DNA from: Bacteroidales bacterium UBA3754
GTDB taxonomy: Bacteria; Bacteroidota; Bacteroidia; Bacteroidales; UBA1715
DNA length: 18,760 nucleotides
Reading direction: 5' to 3'
Assembly (NCBI GenBank): GCA_002371705.1
Contig: DFGI01000004.1
Span: 1 to 18,760 of the forward strand
Shown: positions 1-6,361 of the stretch, one piece after another
How positions within the stretch are numbered: position 1 is the first letter of the stretch
Layout of the letters: each line of letters starts with the position of its first letter
Position numbers and translations under genes: made by a program
Notes under the pieces: generated by a model
Told to the model about the DNA's origin: nothing
Seen by the model: only the letters and a program-made list of their open reading frames with translations
The model's database searches: none

Positions 1-41
1 GCGTGACAGGCCGATATTCTAACCAGCTGAACTACCACACC
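1..41 (-). tRNA. tRNA-Asp (GTC), 3' part outside the window
   Basis: Read on the minus strand from position 41, the sequence gives a 7-nt acceptor strand GGTGTGG, then T8 and A9, a D-arm (GTTC, loop AGCTGGTTA, GAAT), A26, the 5' anticodon stem TCGGC and the loop CTGTCAC. The anticodon GTC lies at positions 5-7, so the tRNA decodes aspartate codons. Only the first 40 or so tRNA nucleotides are present. The window edge cuts the 3' side of the anticodon stem, and the variable loop, T-arm and acceptor 3' strand are missing, so their pairing cannot be checked. A Bacteroidetes-type promoter lies just upstream at 65-94. Confidence 0.9.
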
Positions 42-64
42 AGGTAGTTGTCTTTTGACGTGTG

Positions 65-94
65 CAAATATACATATTCTTTCGTTTCCACAAA
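65..94 (-). promoter_or_regulatory. Bacteroidetes-type promoter of the tRNA-Asp gene
   Basis: On the minus strand TTTG (91-94) is followed after 18 nt by TATATTTG (65-72). This fits the Bacteroidetes primary sigma consensus TTTG-N19ish-TAnnTTTG. The -7 box ends 23 nt before the first tRNA base, which leaves room for a short leader removed by RNase P. It is the best-matching promoter in the window and lies in the gap between the tRNA and the chagasin-like gene. I see no convincing terminator for the upstream chagasin-like gene in this 112-bp gap. Confidence 0.6.
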
Positions 95-153
95 CGCTTT
101 GGGAAATATTTTTTGAAAAAAAATCCTTGCGTGTCTATGTTGTTGAAAAAGAG

Positions 154-513
154 TTATTTCACCTTCACGACAAACTCTTTTTTCTCAATTTCTGCATCTT
201 CCCAAGCACGTTTATACACGAATGTAAGCGTGTCGCAACCCTTTGATTTCGCTTTAAACTGCCATTTCATAGTGCCAGCACCGCCTATAAACTGACTGTT
301 GTAGTCGTATTCCACATTTACGGAATCCAAATGTTTCACGTTGTCTTGATTGACCCATTGCCACGAATAGCCTGTGCCTGCGGTGTATTGCAGTTCAATG
401 GTGACTGTTTCGTCTTCCGAAATTTTATAATCGGGTTTGTTTGATTTTGCGCACGAAAGAAATACAATGCCCATAATGCATGAAATATAGAAAAGTATCT
501 GTTTGATTGTCAT
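154..513 (-). CDS. Chagasin-family (I42) cysteine protease inhibitor lipoprotein
   Basis: This is a small secreted protein of 119 residues. Residues 1-20 form a lipoprotein signal peptide with a hydrophobic core, ending in FLS before Cys21, the likely lipidation site. The mature part of about 98 residues is a single beta-rich domain with the three loop motifs of inhibitor family I42 in order: TGTGY-like TAGTGYSW (44-51), GGAG (77-80) followed by a WQFKAKSKG-like strand, and KRAWED (101-106), equivalent to the RPW loop. In characterised chagasins these three loops plug the active site of papain-like cysteine proteases. No acidic stretch follows the lipidated Cys, so there is no obvious surface-export signal. 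The protein may therefore face the periplasm, which is an inference. The gene starts 14 bp after the GH31 stop and is probably co-transcribed with it. The target protease is unknown. Confidence 0.82.
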   Translation of the reverse strand: MTIKQILFYISCIMGIVFLSCAKSNKPDYKISEDETVTIELQYTAGTGYSWQWVNQDNVKHLDSVNVEYDYNSQFIGGAGTMKWQFKAKSKGCDTLTFVYKRAWEDAEIEKKEFVVKVK

Positions 514-527
514 TTTAATAGTTTTTG

Positions 528-3368
528 TTACAAACGTTCAACAATTTTTGTCCCTGTGTAGTGTATTGTTTTGCATCGTTCCACACCTCCGTCTTTATGA
601 GAATCAAACACGCCTACGGCAATGCTTTTATCAACAATCCGAACAATGAAATTTCGTTCTGGCAACATTCCTGGGAATGAACCTTTTCTGTTTTCTATGG
701 TAAGTGTTTGGTCTGATTCATCCCATTCAAATTCTATGGTTGCATACATACCTTTTTCGTAGTTGTAGTTGTCGTTTTCGTCTTCATATAATGTGAATTC
801 ACCATCCGCGCCTGGGTAAATGCGGATTTCGAGTACGGTGTCGGCATATTCGGTCGCATATTGCTTGTCTAAAGCCAGAGGAATGATTGAACCTGCTTTT
901 ACGAACAATGGCATAGTCTCAATTTCTGCATTTGCACCGACAGTTTTTCCACCTTCGTATTTCTTGCCAGTCCAGAAGTCGTACCACGAAGTTCCGTTGG
1001 GTAAATACACTTCACGAGTAGTTTTTGTTTCACCCATTATGATTGGCTTTGCGTCTTCGGCTAACATCGACGGCGTTTTCCAGCAAAGGATGGAACGTGC
1101 CGCTCCCGATGATGAGTTTGCTGTTTCAAACATAAAATCGTATGCTTTGCCAGCTTCCAACGTAATTGGCTCGAAATATTTTTCGGTTCCGCCTTCGTTC
1201 ATCTTGATTTCCTTACCGTCAATCAACATTCGTTTTTGGTCGAAATTCTTTATGTGGAAACGGTATGTGCCGCTTTCGGGAACAGTGATTTTTCCTTCAA
1301 AACGAACCGAAAACATAGTATCTGTCACGTAGTCAGGACGTTCGCAGTACCAGAATAAATCAATTTTTTCGAGCGTTGTGTCAAGTGTTTGTTCTTTGTA
1401 TTGATTGTCTTTGTAGAACGTTACGTGTAGTCCCGGTTTTCCGTCTTTTGTAGTGAATACCGACGCAGGAACTTCAACGCTTCGTTGCGGAGCACGGTAT
1501 TTCTGAAATTCAGTTACAGGGGCCACAAGAAATGATTCTCCGAACAAATATTCATCTTGAATGTTGTATGTGTTCTTGTCCTTGAAATCCATTGCCAACG
1601 GACGCATCATGGTGTAGTCGTCGTTGTATATTTCCCACGCATTAGAATAAATGTACGGAATCAAACGATAGCGAAGTTGGTCGAATTTAACCAACGTTGG
1701 CGTAAATTCGCCGAATTCCCAAATTTCGCGAGGCGTTTCGGAGCCGTGCGAGCGGAAAATAGGGCAGAACGAGCAGAATTGAAACATACGGGTGTATAAT
1801 TCTTGATATGCTGGGTCTTTGATGTCGTTGCTGAACACGCCTTCGTAGGAACTTAGCACGAATGCGCCCACATCGAATGTCCAATATGGCACGCCGGCGG
1901 CACAGTGGTTCAAACCAGCTACAATTTGGTTCTTATATATATCCCACGCAGCACCAATGTCGCCACTCCACGTAACTGCCGCCGCACGTTGCTGACCAGC
2001 GTAGGTTGAACGGGTGAGTATGTATTGTCGTTGTGGATTTTTAGACTTGAGAGCATCAGCTTTCAGCATATCGTGGATTTGTGTCATTTCAACAAGCGAG
2101 AATGCGTTCAAATATCTATCCCACGAACCGAGATAGTTCCGTCCTGTGGTCTTCAAATCATATTCTGTCGATTCTTTTGTAAGAGCGTTGGTAATGTCGG
2201 GTTCGGTTGAATCGAACCAATAACCGTCCCAACCGCAGGTAGCAACGCCGTTTTTCAGATATTCATAGTATAATTTCGTTGCTTCGGGATTGAACGGATC
2301 GTAGTATTTGAAATCTCCCCAACCTTTTTTGTTGAACAAATATCCTTTCGATTCAAAGTCTTTGTACATAGGAGCGTTCGGCCCAACGCACGGCCAGCAG
2401 GAAATCATCGTATGGAAGTTCATCGCTTCAACTTCGTCAACCATTGCCTTTGGATTCGGGTAGCGGTCTTTGTCGAAGTACATTCCGCCCCAATCATGCA
2501 AACCGCCCCACCAGTTCCAGTCTTGAATCAGCACATCAATAGGATAGCCAAGTTGACGGTATTTTTTTGCAATAGCAATGTATTCCGCCTGTGTGTGGTA
2601 GTGCTCTTTCGACTGCCAATAGCCATACGCCCATTTGCCGAACATTGGCGCTTTGCCAGTAAGGTAGCGGTAGCCAGAAATTATGTCGTCGGCATCGTCG
2701 TCAACAATCACGTAGTAGTCAAGATTGTCGGCCACTTCGGACCAAAGCGTGCAACCATTCTCATCGTCGTTGAATGTTGTTTTTGAATAATTATCCCACA
2801 AGATACCGAATCCCGCCGTTGACCAAATAAACGGAATGACCGCGTCGGTATTTGTCTGCACAAGTTTTTCGGAGTGCCCACGGTAATTTAAAATGCCACT
2901 TTGATTTTGTCCTAAACCATAAATTGCTTCGCCATCGGCAAGCGTGAATGTTTGTCCAACACTAAACGAATTTTCACCATTCTTTTCATTTGTGTATGGT
3001 GTAAAATTGGCAAAACCTTTTTCCGAAACGATTTCTTTCCCATTTTGTATGTACGAAATAGCGCCTGTTTCCGTATGAATCACAACACATAATTTTGGCG
3101 TCTCTATCATAATGGATTCTTGCTTCGCGATAGTGCGGTAAGGAATATCTTGCAACGAATCAATAATTACCATCAAACTTTTTTTCTCCAACGTCCCGTT
3201 GAGTGGACATTTCCGCACACGTACCACGTCGTCTTTGTAGAACTGGACTTGCACCACGCAGGAATCTGTTTGCAACTGTACGCCGTTTTGTATTTCGGTA
3301 TATTCAGGGGTTGTGCAGCTTAAAAAAACTGCAATTGCTGCTACGAAAATGATGTGTAAATTTTTCAT
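528..3368 (-). CDS. GH31 alpha-xylosidase/alpha-glucosidase lipoprotein with PA14 insertion
   Basis: The protein has 946 residues when started at the Met at 3368. An upstream in-frame ATG at 3389 would add 7 residues, but the inner Met gives a normal signal peptide (MKNLH, hydrophobic core, FLS-Cys18). The domain order is an N-terminal beta-sandwich (about 40-235), the GH31 (beta/alpha)8 barrel (about 240-575), a proximal C-terminal sandwich interrupted by a PA14 domain (about 645-775), and a distal DUF5110-like sandwich (about 845-915). The nucleophile is Asp386 in DGYWFDSTEPD and the acid/base is Asp470 in WSGDIGA. GH31 enzymes retain configuration and release alpha-linked glucose or xylose from non-reducing ends. 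The STEPD form and the PA14 domain resemble xyloglucan alpha-xylosidases of Bacteroides and Cellvibrio, so xylose release is my preferred guess, but the substrate is not proven. No SusC/SusD genes or other glycosidases are visible next to it. Confidence 0.9.
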   Translation of the reverse strand: MKNLHIIFVAAIAVFLSCTTPEYTEIQNGVQLQTDSCVVQVQFYKDDVVRVRKCPLNGTLEKKSLMVIIDSLQDIPYRTIAKQESIMIETPKLCVVIHTETGAISYIQNGKEIVSEKGFANFTPYTNEKNGENSFSVGQTFTLADGEAIYGLGQNQSGILNYRGHSEKLVQTNTDAVIPFIWSTAGFGILWDNYSKTTFNDDENGCTLWSEVADNLDYYVIVDDDADDIISGYRYLTGKAPMFGKWAYGYWQSKEHYHTQAEYIAIAKKYRQLGYPIDVLIQDWNWWGGLHDWGGMYFDKDRYPNPKAMVDEVEAMNFHTMISCWPCVGPNAPMYKDFESKGYLFNKKGWGDFKYYDPFNPEATKLYYEYLKNGVATCGWDGYWFDSTEPDITNALTKESTEYDLKTTGRNYLGSWDRYLNAFSLVEMTQIHDMLKADALKSKNPQRQYILTRSTYAGQQRAAAVTWSGDIGAAWDIYKNQIVAGLNHCAAGVPYWTFDVGAFVLSSYEGVFSNDIKDPAYQELYTRMFQFCSFCPIFRSHGSETPREIWEFGEFTPTLVKFDQLRYRLIPYIYSNAWEIYNDDYTMMRPLAMDFKDKNTYNIQDEYLFGESFLVAPVTEFQKYRAPQRSVEVPASVFTTKDGKPGLHVTFYKDNQYKEQTLDTTLEKIDLFWYCERPDYVTDTMFSVRFEGKITVPESGTYRFHIKNFDQKRMLIDGKEIKMNEGGTEKYFEPITLEAGKAYDFMFETANSSSGAARSILCWKTPSMLAEDAKPIIMGETKTTREVYLPNGTSWYDFWTGKKYEGGKTVGANAEIETMPLFVKAGSIIPLALDKQYATEYADTVLEIRIYPGADGEFTLYEDENDNYNYEKGMYATIEFEWDESDQTLTIENRKGSFPGMLPERNFIVRIVDKSIAVGVFDSHKDGGVERCKTIHYTGTKIVERL

Positions 3369-3398
3369 ACGATTATTTAATTGAAACATGCTAATAAC

Positions 3399-3428
3399 GT
3401 TGCCGAAATCTTATTTTGAGTTGGCAAC
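3399..3428 (-). promoter_or_regulatory. Inverted repeat upstream of the GH31 gene
   Basis: GTTGCC (3399-3404) and GGCAAC (3423-3428) form a perfect 6-bp inverted repeat with an 18-nt AT-rich spacer. It lies 31-60 nt upstream of the GH31 start at 3368. The spacer contains no further strong pairing. It could be a regulator-binding site or a weak hairpin in the leader or at the end of the mqnA transcript. It could also be chance. I found no clear TAnnTTTG box in this gap. Confidence 0.25.
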
Positions 3429-3500
3429 AAATACGTATGTAAAGAACGTGATTTTTGTTTAAAAACGCAAATGAAAATTGTCTAATTCCTTTGAAAAATC

Positions 3501-4250
3501 TTACAATAAACCTAAGGAATTCCCTTTTTCAAAAAATAAGTCTATTGAAGCGCGTTTTTCGTCGTTGAGGTTAAATTCCACGCTGTGGTACAAATAGTCG
3601 CGAATGTTGAACGAGAATGTCTTATGTTGGCTTTGAATTGCATCGTCGATGTGTTCCACGCCATATTGACAGGCTGATTCAAATTCTTCAAGGAATGATT
3701 TTGGTAATTGTTTGTTTGCAACCCAAGCGGCGAACACGAACGGGAGCGAAAAGGCATTGTACCATTCAGCAGCCAAATCATACACGTACGGGAATCGTGA
3801 TGCGTTAAGCAGAGCTCTGTCTCCAATTATAACCTTTGCGCAGTTGTCGTCGCGCAATTCATAGCCTACCGTTCCCATTTCAAACTTCGGGGCTATGTCC
3901 CATGCATATTTTGCTAAGATTTGCACCAAAATATTCGATGTGCGTGATTGATAATCAAGTACAATTGTATCAATGGAATCAAGAGGTTTATTTGAACACA
4001 ATAAAACCGAATCAACTCGTTTTGTTGCACTTATGCAATAATTTGAAATAATTTGTGCGTTTGGAATCGAAGGAATTGCACCTACTGAAATTATTGACAC
4101 ATCAACCTCGTCGTTGCGCAGCATTTGCGCCACTTGGGCAGGATAGCCATATGAAAATTCTGCAAGAACTTGCAAATTCTTGTTGTTCAGAAGTCCATAA
4201 GAAAAAGGAATCGTATTACTGTAATTTATTATTGAAACCCGTGTCTTCAT
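3501..4250 (-). CDS. mqnA: Chorismate dehydratase MqnA (futalosine menaquinone pathway)
   Basis: This 249-residue protein belongs to the MqnA/MqnD family (PF02621), which has a periplasmic-binding-protein-like fold but is cytosolic here, since no signal peptide is present. MqnA converts chorismate to 3-enolpyruvylbenzoate, the first step of the futalosine route to menaquinone. Visible family features are INYSNTIPF (8-16), the DYQSRTS segment (99-105), and the stretch DLAAEW followed by LPFVFAAWV (158-177). The N-terminal YxNTxPF form points to MqnA rather than MqnD. Length is close to the family norm of about 250-290. The ATG overlaps the psd stop by one base (TAATG), so it is the last gene of the rsfS-ftsH-LUD-cdsA-psd-mqnA operon and is probably translationally coupled. 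The other mqn genes are not in the window. Confidence 0.85.
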   Translation of the reverse strand: MKTRVSIINYSNTIPFSYGLLNNKNLQVLAEFSYGYPAQVAQMLRNDEVDVSIISVGAIPSIPNAQIISNYCISATKRVDSVLLCSNKPLDSIDTIVLDYQSRTSNILVQILAKYAWDIAPKFEMGTVGYELRDDNCAKVIIGDRALLNASRFPYVYDLAAEWYNAFSLPFVFAAWVANKQLPKSFLEEFESACQYGVEHIDDAIQSQHKTFSFNIRDYLYHSVEFNLNDEKRASIDLFFEKGNSLGLL

Positions 4251-4900
4251 TATTTTGTAGCAATCACCGTCTGACCACCACGTACACTTTGATTCAAGTT
4301 AACAGTAATGTTTAAATTTTTTGGAATAAACATATCAACTCGTGAACCGAATTTTATAAATCCAAGTTCTTGATTTTGTGATACTTCTGTATTTGGTTCA
4401 GCATACATTACTATTCTTCGGGCAACTGCGCCTGCAATTTGGCGACAGAGAATTGTTCCGCACGCGGTTTCCATCACTATTGAAGTTCGTTCGTTTTTAG
4501 TGGAAGATTTTGGATTGAAGGCGGGCAGTTTCACACCATCCTGATGCAGACATTCCACAACCTTTCCCGAAATAGGGTAGCGGTTCACATGCACGTTTAA
4601 CGGCGACATAAAAATGGAAATCTGTTTGCAGTCGCATTTTAAAAAATCTGGCTCAAACACATCTTCAATCACCACAATTTCGCCGTCGGCGGGAGCTATC
4701 AACCCCGTTGCAGTTTCTGTGAAAATTCGTTTTGGAATTCTGAAGAAAAATACAATCAGGAAGAAAAACAATAGCGATAATGCCAAAACAACCCCAAAAA
4801 CGATTGGATGAACGTTAATTTGGTGGAGATATAAATTCAGGAGGCAAAGCACCCCAAACACTAAAATTATCGTGGAATAACCTTCTTTATGTATTTTCAT
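4250..4900 (-). CDS. psd: Phosphatidylserine decarboxylase proenzyme
   Basis: This 216-residue protein (start at 4900) is of the short bacterial/archaeal-type Psd class. It decarboxylates phosphatidylserine to phosphatidylethanolamine at the inner membrane. Two hydrophobic segments lie near residues 10-27 and 32-53. They are followed by APADGEIV (69-76), the ISIFMSPLNVHVNRYP region (94-109) and the self-cleavage site FGS at Gly185-Ser186, where the Ser becomes the pyruvoyl group of the alpha chain. The family is usually 210-230 residues. An earlier in-frame Met at 4936 would add 12 residues and overlap cdsA by 26 bp. I chose the Met at 4900 because it begins 10 nt after the cdsA stop and its MKIHKEGYST start looks typical of the family. 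Its neighbour cdsA makes the CDP-diacylglycerol needed for phosphatidylserine. The pssA gene is not here. Confidence 0.92.
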   Translation of the reverse strand: MKIHKEGYSTIILVFGVLCLLNLYLHQINVHPIVFGVVLALSLLFFFLIVFFFRIPKRIFTETATGLIAPADGEIVVIEDVFEPDFLKCDCKQISIFMSPLNVHVNRYPISGKVVECLHQDGVKLPAFNPKSSTKNERTSIVMETACGTILCRQIAGAVARRIVMYAEPNTEVSQNQELGFIKFGSRVDMFIPKNLNITVNLNQSVRGGQTVIATK

Positions 4901-4910
4901 CAGTCTTTGT

Positions 4911-5726
4911 TTAATCAAACATTTGCAAATATGCAAAAAATATGGGAATTGAAAAAATTACGCTGTCAAATCTGTCAAGAAATCCACCGTGACCTGGCAA
5001 CATTTTCCCAGAATCCTTTACGCCAACATAGCGTTTGAAGCGTGATTCCACCATGTCGCCAAGCGTTGCACAAATAATTACCAGCGCTGATAAACCAACA
5101 ATTTGCCATTTAACATTCAGCAAATGTTCGAATAAAAATGCGCTTGCAATTGTGAACACAAAGCCACCAACCAATCCTTCTATGGTTTTTTTCGGAGAAA
5201 TTTTGGGACAGAGTGGGTGTTTCCCCAACAAAATTCCTGTAAGATACGCAAATGTGTCGTTTATCCACGTAAATGCGAACAACAATAATATCATTATTGA
5301 AGCCATATCGGTTCCAATGGTTAATACGCTTTGTTCCTTGTAATACGCCAACAATGTGAACGGCACGCAAACATATATAATACCACAGAGCGAGAACGCA
5401 ATACGTTGAAATGGTTGTTCGTCGTCGCGAAATAATTCCACTGCAAACAATGCTAATGCAAATATCACAATGGCAGGCATCATTGTGAATTTTGTGGTGT
5501 ATAAATCAACTACAGGCGATAGATAAATGCACACGGCCAAAGCGTTCGATAGGACTAAGTCAACCGTTATATCTTTGATTTTTAGGTTTTTATAAAATTC
5601 ATTTAAGATAAATAGCATTATTATTCCAAAAATCAGGAAAAACAACGGTAGGTTTGTAAATAGCGCAACAAGAATTGTCGCTATATACAAGGCTCCTGTC
5701 ACTATGCGAAGTAGTAAGTTTTTCAT
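4911..5726 (-). CDS. cdsA: Phosphatidate cytidylyltransferase (CDP-diacylglycerol synthase)
   Basis: CdsA is an integral membrane enzyme that joins CTP and phosphatidate to give CDP-diacylglycerol, the precursor of all common phospholipids. The protein has 271 residues with about seven or eight hydrophobic segments (for example 6-42, 55-75, 82-98, 110-128, 140-166, 186-200, 207-222 and 255-268). The C-terminal family signature is clear: GDMVESRFKR at 223-232, KDSGKMLPGHGGFLDRFDS at 237-255, which carries the metal- and CTP-binding acidic residues. ISPKKTIEG (176-184) is also conserved. The start lies 2 nt after the LUD gene stop, and the stop lies 10 nt before the preferred psd start. This places it in the middle of the rsfS-to-mqnA operon, directly before the next lipid enzyme. 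Confidence 0.95.
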   Translation of the reverse strand: MKNLLLRIVTGALYIATILVALFTNLPLFFLIFGIIMLFILNEFYKNLKIKDITVDLVLSNALAVCIYLSPVVDLYTTKFTMMPAIVIFALALFAVELFRDDEQPFQRIAFSLCGIIYVCVPFTLLAYYKEQSVLTIGTDMASIMILLLFAFTWINDTFAYLTGILLGKHPLCPKISPKKTIEGLVGGFVFTIASAFLFEHLLNVKWQIVGLSALVIICATLGDMVESRFKRYVGVKDSGKMLPGHGGFLDRFDSVIFSIPIFFAYLQMFD

Positions 5727-5728
5727 AC

Positions 5729-6361
5729 TTATTTAATTATCAATACATACAAATTCTTTGGTCCATGCGCACCCAAAACAAGTGTTTTTTCAATGTCGGA
5801 TGTGCGGCTGGGGCCTGTGATTGCCGTGACTTGTGACGGAAATGTGTCGCCATATTTTTTCTCCAATACGTCCATACATTGCACTAAATCAGGGCAAATT
5901 TGGTTGCTGTATGCCAAAACTATGTGCGTTTCAGCTGCGGAAACCAACCGCCGTCCTTCAATTTGCGCCGATGACACAAACACGCTTCCTGTGCGTGCAG
6001 CCAATGCCTCACATGTTGTGAGGGAGAATTTCGCCACGCGTGCGTATTCGGGGTCGGTATTATAGGCAATTCCTTTTTCGTCAAGAATTTTCAGCAATTC
6101 GGGATTGTTACATAGCAACACATCGTCGCCAATTATTTCTTTAATGCGGACAAATGCGGATTCCACAGAATCAACAACTTCAGGTTTTCCAGCAACTAAT
6201 TGTAACTTAGCGCAATATGCTTCACATAAATCACCTTCGGGTTGGACAAAATATTCGTCTGTCGAAGCTAACTTTTCGTACGAATACTGCGGAGTTACTG
6301 TAACAGACTCCAAATCGGCAAGTATTGCCTTTTTATTTTCTTCAGAATTTGGTTTATTCAT
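5729..6361 (-). CDS. LUD-domain protein, LutC/YkgG-like
   Basis: This 210-residue cytosolic protein has a LUD (DUF162, PF02589) domain over most of its length. The diagnostic C-terminal segment, GPSRTSDIEKTLVLGAHGPK (184-203), is close to LutC. In Bacillus, LutABC oxidises L-lactate, with LutA and LutB carrying the iron-sulfur clusters. Here no lutA or lutB neighbour is visible, so a role in lactate use does not follow from context. In Bacteroidetes a lone LUD gene between ftsH and cdsA is, to my knowledge, a recurrent arrangement with no assigned function. The ATG overlaps the ftsH stop region by 8 bp, which implies translational coupling, and the stop is 2 nt before cdsA. The family call is safe. 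The biochemical role is unknown. Confidence 0.85.
   Translation of the reverse strand: MNKPNSEENKKAILADLESVTVTPQYSYEKLASTDEYFVQPEGDLCEAYCAKLQLVAGKPEVVDSVESAFVRIKEIIGDDVLLCNNPELLKILDEKGIAYNTDPEYARVAKFSLTTCEALAARTGSVFVSSAQIEGRRLVSAAETHIVLAYSNQICPDLVQCMDVLEKKYGDTFPSQVTAITGPSRTSDIEKTLVLGAHGPKNLYVLIIK

Noticed and set aside
820..1332. Plus-strand open frame of 170 codons inside the GH31 gene
   Set aside because: It is antisense to the PA14 and C-terminal part of the GH31 protein, has no motif and no ribosome-binding context, and its composition is that of a reverse-complement shadow.
4901..4936. Earlier ATG for psd at 4936
   Set aside because: It would overlap cdsA by 26 bp and add a Cys/Lys-rich stretch not expected in Psd. 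The Met at 4900 gives a normal family N-terminus and a normal operon gap.
5729..6361. Lactate-utilisation operon suggested by the LutC-like gene
   Set aside because: No LutA or LutB iron-sulfur proteins flank it. The neighbours are ftsH and cdsA.
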